Part shown: one piece after another, positions 1 through 9,280 of the stretch | Position numbering within the stretch: the first letter of the stretch is position 1 | How the letters are laid out: every line of letters begins with the position of its first letter | Assembly: GCA_030148065.1 (NCBI GenBank) | Contig: JASBUC010000034.1 | Span: 1-49,397 of the forward strand | Source of the DNA: Legionellaceae bacterium | GTDB taxonomy: Bacteria > Pseudomonadota > Gammaproteobacteria > Legionellales > Legionellaceae | Direction: 5' to 3' | DNA length: 49,397 nucleotides | Made by a program: the position numbers and the translations under genes | The notes under the pieces: generated by a model | Told to the model about the DNA's origin: nothing | Seen by the model: only the letters and a program-made list of their open reading frames with translations | The model's database searches: none

Positions 1-1
1 A

Positions 2-3000
2 CTTTCGGCAACCACCACTGTCACCACTGGTAATGATGCTGTAGCTCAAGCAAAAGCTGACGCAAAAACTGCGATAGGATTAGATGCCGGTCCTGGTTAT
101 CTAAAAGATGCCCTAGATGCAGCAGAGGCGGCAAACAGAGCATTAGATGAGGCTCGAGCTTTAGCTGGCGAGCATATAGCTCCAGGTGAGATTGAAAGAG
201 ATGGAAATGTAGTAACGGCGCGAAATCAAAAAGAAGCAGCAGACCGTTTAGTCGCAGCAATCCGAGCAATCTATGGGGAAATAGACGGAAAAACAACGAT
301 AGCAGAGGTAACAGCTGCTCAAAGTCAAGCAGAGACTCACAATACAGTTGCAGGGCAAGCAAGCGTTGCGGCTGTAACGGCAAGAAACCTTGCAGAAACA
401 GCTAGAAACAACGCATTTGTACAAGCAAAAGCTGACGCAAAAACTGCGATAGGGTTAGATGCTGGTCCTGGTTATCTAAAAGATGCCCTAGATGCAGCAG
501 AGGCGGCAAACAGAGCATTAGATGAGGCTCGAGCTTTAGCTGGCGAGCATATAGCTAGAGAACAAATTGAAACAGATGGAAATGTAGTAACGGCGCGAAA
601 TCAAAAAGAAGAAGCAGACCGTTTAGTCGCAGCAATCCGAGCAATCTACGGGGAAATAGATGGAAAAAGCACGATAGCAGAGGTAACAGCTGCTCAAAGG
701 CAAGCAGAGACTCACAATACAGAAGCAGGGCAAGCAAGAGGTTTGGCTGTAACGGCAAGAGGCCTTGCAGAAACAGCTAGAGACAACGCATTTGTACAAG
801 CAAAAGCCGACGCAAAGGCTGCGATAGGAGTAGACGCAGGTCCTGGTTATCTAAAAGAAGCCCTAGATGCAGCAGAGGCGGCAAACAGAGCATTAGATGA
901 GGCTCGAGCTTTAGCTGGTGAGCATATAGCTAGAGAACAAATTGAAACAGATGGAAATGTAGTAACGGCGCGAAATCAAAAAGAAGCAGCAGACCGTTTA
1001 GTCGCAGCAATCCGAGCAATCTATGGGGAAATAGATGGAAAAGGGACGATAGCAGAGGTAACAGCTGCTCAAACGCAAGCAGAGACTCACAATACAGAAG
1101 CAGGGCAAGCAAGAGGTTTGGCTGTAACGGCAAGAAATCAAGCCCTGGAGGAATATATTTCAACCCAAGTTACTGTGCCTGCTACACCAGTTATATCTCC
1201 AGATGCTAATACGGCAAGTGGAAAAGTAGCGGATCGCACCTCAGAGGATTTAAACAACAACGCTAATGCTATTGCAATAAACAGAAAAATTGGAGAGGCA
1301 TATCAAGCAGCTACTACCGCATTAAGTGAGGTTGAAGCTGCAAATCGGGCATTAGATTTAGCCCGAGACGAAGGAACTTCGGCAGCAGATGCTATTACTC
1401 AAGTAGGCCTTGCGAGAGCTGCAATTGATAGAATTAAAGTTAGTGGAGTTGTGACCAAAGGCACTGAGCAGGCAGAGCTTGCAGTGGCACTGAATGAGGT
1501 GGTTGAGAAGTACATCGAAATTTTAGAGGCGCGACGCGAGGCGTCGGAAGCTCTAGATGCAGCTAAAAGAGATTTGGATGACGTAAATGATTGGAAAGAC
1601 GCCGATCCTGAAATTAGTGGGTATGTTACCTTAGAACAAGAGCAAGCAATAGTAGAGGCTGAAGTGGCATTAGCAGCAATTGATGCACTATTAGCAAATA
1701 GACATGCGATCGATTTGAACTTGCAGGAGGCCTCAGGAAAAACAGGTGCTAGAGAGGTTCGTGCTGAAAGGGATAATTTAAACAGACATCTAGAGATCAT
1801 CAGCAGTACGACTAATGCGTCCGATCCTCGAGCGAAAATAGACCTGGCTCGGACCAAAGCAAGTGATTTAAAAACGGAGGTAAGAGCTCAGCAGTTAGCA
1901 AATACTCAACGAAATGAGGCTGCAGCTGCAGCTGTTGCTGCAACACCGATAGCGGATTTTTTTAAAGGGATGGCTGCTCGTTTAACCCCACCTATCTTTG
2001 GTAGTGGTGAAGTGGCGCCAGAACCTGACTATCACTCGCTTCGACAAGCCATTGAAAATGAACCTTCAACACTAGCAGGGCTTATTAAACTTAGAAAGGC
2101 AATCATACTACGATCGGGTGATGATAAATTTAAAAATGAAGTGAGTTTAACGAAGGAATTACTTCAACAAATCGATAAAAAAATGGCAGACAAGCCTGCT
2201 ACTGACTACAACGATAGAAAGGTTGCAATTAAGGACTTAGAAGAGTGGTATGAGGCTGTTTCAAATTACCCTTGTACAACGCCAGCAGAGCAAGAACAAA
2301 AAGAGTTATTGCAATTGCAAATCCTTTCCAATTTCATTAATAACGGTGCTTATCTTCATAATTTAAAAAGTTATGGTAAAGATAAGTTTATGGAATTGCA
2401 AATCAAATACCAAACACTGTCTGGTGCTCAAATTCTAAGGTATGAAGATATCATAGATTTAAGAAAGGATATAACCGAAATAACGTTAGCGCAACTACAA
2501 ACGGCAACGACACGAAAAGTAACTAAGTGCACTGAAGAGGCAGGTAACGCGTTAACTAAGGTTAACGGAAGCGATACTACCGCAGTAACTGAGGCAGTGG
2601 CAGCCGAAAACTGGAATGCTGTGGTTGGGTCAGTGACTCTAGCAAGAGAAAAAATAGGAGACATGAAGACTGATATTGAAGGTAGAATAAGAGATGCCAA
2701 TAATATTATTAATGCCCCCAGCAGGCACATTGGGGGTGCGGAAGCTGCGGCACAAAAAACTGTTGATGATTTAAATAAAGTATTTTCAGCTTTAGAAATG
2801 TCAGAAGCTGCTGTGGTTGATGCTGAAGGGGTAATAGCCTCAATTGGTGCGATAAATATCACAAAAGATAATTTAGACAAACTACTAGCAGCTGGCGAAA
2901 CTGCAAGTCGTGAATTAAGGATTGCTAATGAGCTCACTAAGACTAGAAGAGATGTGACAACCTTGCCTGTTAGTAATGTGCAAGAAATTATTGATAATCT

Positions 3001-6000
3001 AATAGGTCAAGTAGGAAAATACAGAGCCTATCAAACAGCAAGAAATAATGCGGAAGCTGTAACAAAGGTAAATGCCATTGTCGCTCCTCGAAAAAAATTA
3101 GCAGAATCCAAACTTTATGAAAAAAGAAAAGAAGGATTAGACGAAAATACTATTGCAACAAGGTTACAAGATGGTGTTGATCGAGAGGGGCTACGTAGGT
3201 TAGACGAAGCAGCTAAAGTAGCTGCAATAAGTCGGGTAATAAGAGGCAATCTTCCCATAGGATCTCTACCGATAGAAGTGTTTAAAGACAGTGAAAAACT
3301 TAGTATACAAATTTTCCTAAATGAATCCACACATAAAAATAAAGCTTTAGGGATATTGCTGCCATCGCAAATAGCAGGGGTCCAAAACAGCATTATTCAT
3401 CCAATGTTAGAAGGAGAACTTGCAAGAAGAATCGAATCAGATCCAAATAAAATCGATGAAAATGGCCTTTTAAAGATCATAAAAGGCCAAAAAACAAGAG
3501 ATCCAGAGATACTTGACCTAATAGTAAGTGCAACCTATGAAGATTTAAAAGATTCATATAAAGGCGATGACGACATTTCCCCAGAGCTAAAGCAACAAAC
3601 AGCAATTACGTATGTTGATGGAAAAATGCCTGCAATTACCAAAGACATGAAAAGCTCGTCGAAAAAAGATCTTGAAACATATCGCGATGCTTTACAAAAA
3701 ACTCTAACCTCAGATGACCCCGGTGTACTATCAGCAGAGGAGCTTGCCGCCCTTGGGTTGGATGCCGATGCGGCTTCAGAATTTATAAAAGCGCCAAATG
3801 AAAAAAAACTATCACAGCGACAAGAAATTGCAAGAAAATTATTGCATGTTCAAGCAAGGCTTGGCAGTGAAAGCAAGTTAGCAGACCTTGTGCCAGTGCA
3901 TAAGAACACATCTTTGAGAACTCTTTCTGAAGTCTTGGGAGTCGAGCAATCAGATCCCGTATTAAATAGTTTAATAGATACTGATACTAAAAGGGCGGAT
4001 TTAAACAAGGAATTAGTTAGAAACATGCTCATTAGAGGTGTAAAAAATGAGTGGCCCATTCCGAGTGGTGCAGATCGAGATGAATTGAAAGCGGCATTAG
4101 AAAGAATTCGTGACAACATTGATTATACTATCATTGGTGGTGAACTTAGGGCTGGTGGCATGCCTTTTTGTGAATTAAAAGCTCTTGGATTTTCTTGTGT
4201 TGATGAAACACAAGCTTCTAAGATTCGTAAGGTGCTTGAAACCATAACACCACAAGCTCATGGGCTGGATGCTGTAGCAGTAGTGAAACTAGCAATAATT
4301 AAATCGTTGGAAAAAGGGGAAACGATTCTTAAAGACATAAAGGCAGGAACACTCATTGCAGGCTCAACTTCTACCACCATTACAGACGATGCAAAGTTAA
4401 TCTTAAATAAACCACTCAGAGATTCTAGTGATCCATTGGCCGACACTAACACTTATATGATTACAGAAGCATTGCAAAGTGCTGCGGCCCTTGCCTTGGC
4501 TAAAGACGATATAAGCAAGGCGATGATTGATGGGAGAGAATCAGCAAGAGACAATGATGCAAGGACGCCAAATAGTGCAAAGTTAGATGGCTTAATTACA
4601 CTTGCCAGCTTGGATTACGTTTCAAAAGGGGAAAATGCAGCCCTAAGGTCTCACTTAGATAGGCAATTTGGACCAACCGTTGCTAATGATAAACGACTTA
4701 TAAAAGAAGCAGACGATGATAATGATGTTCGAATGAGACAAGTTGAAGCTCTCTCAAGAGAGGGTACATCAACAGAGCTGATTAGTTGGGCTGCCCATAA
4801 TGCTGTGTTATTAGCAATTGCAGAAAGCAGCTCAGAACAAGATCGCCTGGTTGTACAAGAAATTAAAGAGGCTTTGGCAGCAGATAAATTAGATGAGGTG
4901 AAAACTGGGATTGCCAAATTATCTGCTTTTGATGGTAAAAATTCGCTGTTAGATCATGTTGATTTAACCAAAAACAGTGAATTTGTTGACTTACTGAAAC
5001 AAGAGGTAATTAAAGACCAATTGTTTGTAAAAATAAACACACTTGAACTAAGTGATACGCCAATAAGTGTGACAGATGTAATGAGTTTAAAATCATTGGT
5101 AGAAGTAACCCTTGATGGTGGTAGTGGCGAACCAAACTGGCCTGCCGCTGGTCCTGATAGGGATGGTTTAAAAACCTTTTTTGGCATCAAGCCACCCGGA
5201 GACCTTCCTAAGTTAACAGAGAGTGAACTAAAGCAACTCCAAAGAAAAGCCGCCTTTAACCTGATTGATATTTATTTGGGTGTCAAAGAACATCCCGAGC
5301 ATATGACACCTATAGCTAGTGCAGTGCCGGGTTCAGGTGATGCAGATCGCCTGGAGAATAAACTTGCTACAAATACTGATGTTGGTGCCTTAAGTGCTCA
5401 GTTTGCAAGTGCGTTTCCTGGCGCTGGCAAGAGTTGGCAGGAGCAAGTGGCGCATCGCTATGCAAATAAAGTTATCATTCATGCTTTTGAACGGGATCTA
5501 CATCCTCCTGGTAAAACCCCGCCAAATTGGGAATCGTTAGCAAAACTTTCTATGGTAACCCAGTTTGATGTGGGTGCTACTGGCTTAAAGCAAATTTTAG
5601 TAGCCGCGCCATTTAATGGTGGACAGTATAATTTTACTGACCACTTACTAACTCGAGTTTCAACAAACCTGGATGCTGATTTAAGTAACAAAGACGAGTA
5701 TGCTAAAGGGTTTTCTAAACAAGTAAACGAGGCAGCTCAAGCAGCCTGTGTTGAAAAGATCGATAAAGCAGGAAAAGACAAGTTCACGGTTGATAACTTA
5801 AATGGTTTTTTTGAGCATTTTGGAGAAGATAGCTCAAATGGAGACTTTTATGGTGCTTGTGATAGGCTAGGCGTTGGAGGTCAGCACCTTGTCTCTTGTT
5901 TGGGGGATAAGGGTGGTGAGGCACGAGGTGCTATACATGAAGCTGTTATGCGTCGTGGTCTTGAATTAAATGTTTATAATAAAATCGATGCTTTGTATAA

Positions 6001-8707
6001 AGACGGTCTTACATCAGATCGACAAACCGAACAAGAAACGCTAGAAAAATTATTAGTAAATTATGACCCAACACAAAATCTACAACAAAATTTAGAAACC
6101 GATCAAACATTAAATGCTGGCAGCACCAAAAAAGGGAGCGATGTTCTCTTTGGTGATGGACATTTTCTCGGTGCTGTATCTGGTAATGACACCATAGCGA
6201 AAGAAGTCGTGCATACACTCTTTGCAAAGTCGATGCTGCATAAGATACAAACTTTAAGTATTAGTAGTTCGACGGGTTCCTCTCAAATTGATGAGCAAAA
6301 ATTAAAGGATTTAGTTGAATTAGATCTTAGTAAAAATGCTGACGTTAAAGATTATTTAAAAACTCATCTTGGTGATTTCAAGGGGGCCATTGATATACAC
6401 TTTGATAATGCGGACTTTAATGAATTAAAATTAGCTTTAGAAGCCCAAAGGACGAGGCTGCTAGATAGTCCGCAAGCAAAGCAAAAGATAAAAGAAACGA
6501 TTATCGCTCAAATTACTGGCTTGGATTTTAATGAATCCACCCCTCAGGCGGAGTTAACAAGTATCTGTGGACGACAATTTGATGACACACAAGCAGTTAC
6601 TGATTATTTGAAAGATAGATTTCCTGGTTATGCGACTCTTCTTGATAAAATACCCGCCAATGAGAGAGGAGAACTCACTCAGGCTTTAAAAGCGAAGCAA
6701 ACCTTGGCAATGACATTTAACATTGCTGAAAATAAAATAGCGGATGAGATGCTTCGTGCGACTATAGAAGGAAATAGTGATCAAGCCGTGAGCGAAAGTG
6801 CTCGCTACTTAGAAAATAATCCACTGCTTACCTTCGATGAATTACAAACACAGTGCGCCTTGATTCTCGGCTCTGGAAAAAGCGAACAAGAGCTGCAAAG
6901 CCAAGCGTTTAAAGACAGCGTTAAAAGAGCGGCCACAGCGCAGCTTGCTAGAAACTATGTAAGTCTGTCCTCTACTGATGGCAGGACGGTTATAAATAAT
7001 GACTATAACACTCTTTTTCAAAGTCTTAATGGAAATGACACTCAAATTAATAGCCACTCAAGCAAACTAACGCCTTACTATGATTCTGGTAATATACGTC
7101 TTGAGGCTAATAAGCTTTCTATGATTTTATTTGGCGATTATTCAAGAGCCGGGTTAATATTTGATTATTTTACTAATCACCCTAATATAAATTCAGTACT
7201 ACAACTAGGAAAAAAAGAACAAAACTTAGATGATTTTTGCACAACGATTGGCATCCCACCCGAAGACCATGCTAGGGTCAGTCGATTTTTAAATCATGCT
7301 TATGCTAAGGCTGTCTTAGAAGATAAATTTACGACTAATAAGCCCAAAAATATAGAGATCGCTGCAAAAAACATAATGAGTAATTTAGACAGCGACTTTG
7401 GTGTGAATTTCTCTAATATAAAACAGATTGTTGACTTAGGTGATGCCGCAACTCACAGAGAAGATAGAAATGTGCATTTATCCGAGTTTTTGCATCTTTT
7501 AAGCCCAGTTAATATTTCTCGAAATAACACTTGGTGGAAAGGTAGTGAGGGTGAGAAAGCGCTTACAAATGCTCATTTAATCAAGGATGAGGTTAATGAA
7601 AATCTACGACTTTATGAAACAGTTTTAGCTCGCTTAAATGATGATTTAAAACTATTAGCTAGTACTAAAATTACGGGCACTGATCCCGACTCGACAAAGA
7701 GTGAGGCTTTAAGAGCTGAAAAAGTAGAGCAATTAATAGTAAAAACGCAAGAAGTTGAAGAGTCTATTCGTCGCTTAAAAGAGATGCAATCCAAGCTGCA
7801 AGGTGGCATTGAAGCCGTCGAGCATGAGCGAGGTGAGCAACCTTATGCCGTTTTCCACGACCAAGGCCTTGCAGGTTATCGTGAGCAGGCAATGGTTGAG
7901 ACCAAGCTAAGCGAGTGGTTAGGAGAAGAGCATGTGGATTCAAACCCTTTTGGGGTAGGAAACACGGATCAACTTAGAGAAGCTAAAGTTCATGCTCTAC
8001 AGCAACGATCTGTTGGTACGGGAGGAAGTCAGCACACGGAAAGAGAGTGTAAGACATTAACAAAGCCTGTGACTGTAAAAGAGAAAGACGATACCATCAA
8101 TATCAATGTTGCTATTCAGCGAAGCGAGAAGGGGATTGTTACCTCCCACGTTGTTACACCATCCTCACAAGGTGCGCAAGGGCCTTCCCCGACCTCAGAA
8201 GAATGCTACCAAAAACTTCCTCGCAACGAGCAAAAAGCGCATGCGATGTCTATGGCACGTATGATTTTAGAGCAAAAAAGCACTGTGTCTGCTAGTGAGC
8301 GACGAATTCGACCTGTAAGTGGCGCTGACCCTAGCTCAAAGCGTTACTGGGATGTGCATGATGCTCTGGTCTCCTTGGCACCTTCTTATGGTTTAACCAA
8401 AGACAACATTGATTTTGGACGACGACCAATGATGATGTTCCAAACCACCAGCTGGCCAGATCCCACCTCTAAGAAATCACTCTCTTCTCAAACCAGAGAA
8501 GAGCTAGGTGTTACTAAGCCTAAAAAGCAGGGGGTTCTTTATAGGAAAACCGTTCTTCCACCGACTGTTGAGCAAACGGCCATTGAGAAGCTAAAACAAG
8601 ACAAAGGAAAAGTTGCTGAGATGAAGAAGCAACTAAGAGGAGGCGAAGACAATAAGGTTGATGAAAAACAAATAGAGGTGTCACCTATCCAGAGGCCTAG
8701 AAGGTAG
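2..8707 (+). CDS. Giant repeat protein, 5' end outside window (effector-like)
   Basis: The frame is open from base 2 to a double stop (TAG TAG) at 8705-8710, so at least 2,901 residues are visible and the real start lies to the left; the first internal ATG at 743 is inside a repeat and is not the start. The N-terminal part is Ala/Glu-rich helical sequence with three near-identical 125-residue repeats (core AEAANRALDEARAL), then degenerate copies to about base 1950. The middle has weaker, longer repeated modules; one repeated motif reads WPIPSGADRDELK and later NWPAAGPDRDGLK. A coiled coil lies near bases 7590-7830, then a polar C-terminal tail. No catalytic motif was recognised. Size, helical repeats and neighbours resemble large secreted effectors of Legionellales; that function is inference. 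Antisense ORFs in the repeats are shadows. Confidence 0.9.
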   Translation, partial: LSATTTVTTGNDAVAQAKADAKTAIGLDAGPGYLKDALDAAEAANRALDEARALAGEHIAPGEIERDGNVVTARNQKEAADRLVAAIRAIYGEIDGKTTIAEVTAAQSQAETHNTVAGQASVAAVTARNLAETARNNAFVQAKADAKTAIGLDAGPGYLKDALDAAEAANRALDEARALAGEHIAREQIETDGNVVTARNQKEEADRLVAAIRAIYGEIDGKSTIAEVTAAQRQAETHNTEAGQARGLAVTARGLAETARDNAFVQAKADAKAAIGVDAGPGYLKEALDAAEAANRALDEARALAGEHIAREQIETDGNVVTARNQKEAADRLVAAIRAIYGEIDGKGTIAEVTAAQTQAETHNTEAGQARGLAVTARNQALEEYISTQVTVPATPVISPDANTASGKVADRTSEDLNNNANAIAINRKIGEAYQAATTALSEVEAANRALDLARDEGTSAADAITQVGLARAAIDRIKVSGVVTKGTEQAELAVALNEVVEKYIEILEARREASEALDAAKRDLDDVNDWKDADPEISGYVTLEQEQAIVEAEVALAAIDALLANRHAIDLNLQEASGKTGAREVRAERDNLNRHLEIISSTTNASDPRAKIDLARTKASDLKTEVRAQQLANTQRNEAAAAAVAATPIADFFKGMAARLTPPIFGSGEVAPEPDYHSLRQAIENEPSTLAGLIKLRKAIILRSGDDKFKNEVSLTKELLQQIDKKMADKPATDYNDRKVAIKDLEEWYEAVSNYPCTTPAEQEQKELLQLQILSNFINNGAYLHNLKSYGKDKFMELQIKYQTLSGAQILRYEDIIDLRKDITEITLAQLQTATTRKVTKCTEEAGNALTKVNGSDTTAVTEAVAAENWNAVVGSVTLAREKIGDMKTDIEGRIRDANNIINAPSRHIGGAEAAAQKTVDDLNKVFSALEMSEAAVVDAEGVIASIGAINITKDNLDKLLAAGETASRELRIANELTKTRRDVTTLPVSNVQEIIDNLIGQVGKYRAYQTARNNAEAVTKVNAIVAPRKKLAESKLYEKRKEGLDENTIATRLQDGVDREGLRRLDEAAKVAAISRVIRGNLPIGSLPIEVFKDSEKLSIQIFLNESTHKNKALGILLPSQIAGVQNSIIHPMLEGELARRIESDPNKIDENGLLKIIKGQKTRDPEILDLIVSATYEDLKDSYKGDDDISPELKQQTAITYVDGKMPAITKDMKSSSKKDLETYRDALQKTLTSDDPGVLSAEELAALGLDADAASEFIKAPNEKKLSQRQEIARKLLHVQARLGSESKLADLVPVHKNTSLRTLSEVLGVEQSDPVLNSLIDTDTKRADLNKELVRNMLIRGVKNEWPIPSGADRDELKAALERIRDNIDYTIIGGELRAGGMPFCELKALGFSCVDETQASKIRKVLETITPQAHGLDAVAVVKLAIIKSLEKGETILKDIKAGTLIAGSTSTTITDDAKLILNKPLRDSSDPLADTNTYMITEALQSAAALALAKDDISKAMIDGRESARDNDARTPNSAKLDGLITLASLDYVSKGENAALRSHLDRQFGPTVANDKRLIKEADDDNDVRMRQVEALSREGTSTELISWAAHNAVLLAIAESSSEQDRLVVQEIKEALAADKLDEVKTGIAKLSAFDGKNSLLDHVDLTKNSEFVDLLKQEVIKDQLFVKINTLELSDTPISVTDVMSLKSLVEVTLDGGSGEPNWPAAGPDRDGLKTFFGIKPPGDLPKLTESELKQLQRKAAFNLIDIYLGVKEHPEHMTPIASAVPGSGDADRLENKLATNTDVGALSAQFASAFPGAGKSWQEQVAHRYANKVIIHAFERDLHPPGKTPPNWESLAKLSMVTQFDVGATGLKQILVAAPFNGGQYNFTDHLLTRVSTNLDADLSNKDEYAKGFSKQVNEAAQAACVEKIDKAGKDKFTVDNLNGFFEHFGEDSSNGDFYGACDRLGVGGQHLVSCLGDKGGEARGAIHEAVMRRGLELNVYNKIDALYKDGLTSDRQTEQETLEKLLVNYDPTQNLQQNLETDQTLNAGSTKKGSDVLFGDGHFLGAVSGNDTIAKEVVHTLFAKSMLHKIQTLSISSSTGSSQIDEQKLKDLVELDLSKNADVKDYLKTHLGDFKGAIDIHFDNADFNELKLALEAQRTRLLDSPQAKQKIKETIIAQITGLDFNESTPQAELTSICGRQFDDTQAVTDYLKDRFPGYATLLDKIPANERGELTQALKAKQTLAMTFNIAENKIADEMLRATIEGNSDQAVSESARYLENNPLLTFDELQTQCALILGSGKSEQELQSQAFKDSVKRAATAQLARNYVSLSSTDGRTVINNDYNTLFQSLNGNDTQINSHSSKLTPYYDSGNIRLEANKLSMILFGDYSRAGLIFDYFTNHPNINSVLQLGKKEQNLDDFCTTIGIPPEDHARVSRFLNHAYAKAVLEDKFTTNKPKNIEIAAKNIMSNLDSDFGVNFSNIKQIVDLGDAATHREDRNVHLSEFLHLLSPVNISRNNTWWKGSEGEKALTNAHLIKDEVNENLRLYETVLARLNDDLKLLASTKITGTDPDSTKSEALRAEKVEQLIVKTQEVEESIRRLKEMQSKLQGGIEAVEHERGEQPYAVFHDQGLAGYREQAMVETKLSEWLGEEHVDSNPFGVGNTDQLREAKVHALQQRSVGTGGSQHTERECKTLTKPVTVKEKDDTININVAIQRSEKGIVTSHVVTPSSQGAQGPSPTSEECYQKLPRNEQKAHAMSMARMILEQKSTVSASERRIRPVSGADPSSKRYWDVHDALVSLAPSYGLTKDNIDFGRRPMMMFQTTSWPDPTSKKSLSSQTREELGVTKPKKQGVLYRKTVLPPTVEQTAIEKLKQDKGKVAEMKKQLRGGEDNKVDEKQIEVSPIQRPRR
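47..1138 (+). repeat. Three tandem 375-bp (125-codon) coding repeats
   Basis: The same sequence recurs with a period of exactly 375 bp: the codons GCA AAA GCT/GCC GAC begin at 50, 425 and 800. Units differ by a small number of substitutions, so the amplification looks recent. Sequence left of about base 44 (residues TTTVTTGND) does not match the repeat, so the first unit in view may be the first of the array. The third unit breaks off near 1138 and diverged units follow. Copy number may vary between isolates or be collapsed in short-read assemblies. Confidence 0.93.
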
Positions 8708-8735
8708 TAGTGTGTTACGATATAAAAAGATAAAA

Positions 8736-9019
8736 GGTGTCGAGCCATTTTTATTGTCTTTATTTTCATGTTGTTAGTTGTGATTTCCGGGTGTAACTTA
8801 TTGATTCTTTAACCTTAAAATCGATTTTTCTTACAAAAAACCAGTTTTAAGAATCAAGTAAGTTACTTTACGCTTCATTCAGCATCATTGGCTGTTAGCT
8901 TTGATTTTCTGGCTTAAAAATCGATTCTAAGGGTTTAGAATCAATAAGTTACAAGCAGCCTTGTATAAAATTTGCTTTAATTTCAGACTACTTAGAGGCC
9001 AAAAAATTGGCTCGACACC
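8736..9019. mobile_element. Fold-back element family A, copy 1 (284 bp, MITE-like)
   Basis: It begins with GGTGTCGAGCCA and ends with the exact inverse TGGCTCGACACC. A second pair of 37-nt arms lies inside (8793-8829 and 8916-8952, about 4 mismatches), with a shorter third pair nearer the centre, so the whole element can fold into one long hairpin. Two more copies of the same 284-bp length lie at 10758 and 12462. There is no open reading frame of note, so if mobile it must be non-autonomous. All three copies follow the bases ATAAAA or TAAAA; no clear target-site duplication was seen. It starts 29 bp after the stop of the giant gene. Confidence 0.82.
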
Positions 9020-9116
9020 CACGGGGTAGTCATGTATCAAAATTTATCGAAATGCGTGTTATGATTTGCGCTAATTTTGGCTGATTGCTATTTGTACAAT
9101 CATGACTAATGTCCCC
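9020..9116 (+). repeat. Duplicated leader and first codons of the pseudouridine synthase gene (relic)
   Basis: These bases match 11042-11138 with about four differences by eye. In the right-hand copy the segment is the promoter, leader and first few codons of the pseudouridine synthase gene. Here the match stops at GTCCCC (9111-9116) and unrelated sequence follows, so this is a truncated 5' relic. Together with element copy 1 it forms a 387-bp direct repeat (8730-9116 and 10752-11138) around the serine protease. The extended -10 (TGT TATGAT, TATGAT at 9060-9065) is retained. Confidence 0.85.
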
Positions 9117-9231
9117 GTGAAGTTTCAGTAACTTTGCAAAGCTGCTAAAAGCTCACGGAAAAAAATATGGCATGCGCCTCTGCTCCCATTAAAATTGATA
9201 AAATGGTAGTTTTTGTCTACAAACCCTTTTA

Positions 9232-9275
9232 TTTATCCTGAACTTTCTGCAGTGTTGCAGAAAGTTCAGGATAAA
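9232..9275. other. Perfect 20-bp-stem hairpin behind the protease gene
   Basis: Bases 9232-9251 are the exact inverse of 9256-9275 with a GTGT loop. It lies 5 bp beyond the protease stop codon (the protease is on the minus strand), where a 3'-end structure would be expected. No run of T follows on either strand, so it is not a classical Rho-independent terminator; it could protect the mRNA 3' end, or be a small palindromic repeat. Confidence 0.7.
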
Positions 9276-9280
9276 CACAG

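Noticed and set aside
1-1140. CRISPR-like repeat array
   Set aside because: The units are 375-bp coding repeats without spacers; the 69-bp repeat at 21073 has only two copies and no cas genes are present.
21-1163. Several minus-strand frames rich in Leu/Phe in the first kilobase
   Set aside because: They are shadows of the 375-bp coding repeats and recur with the same period.
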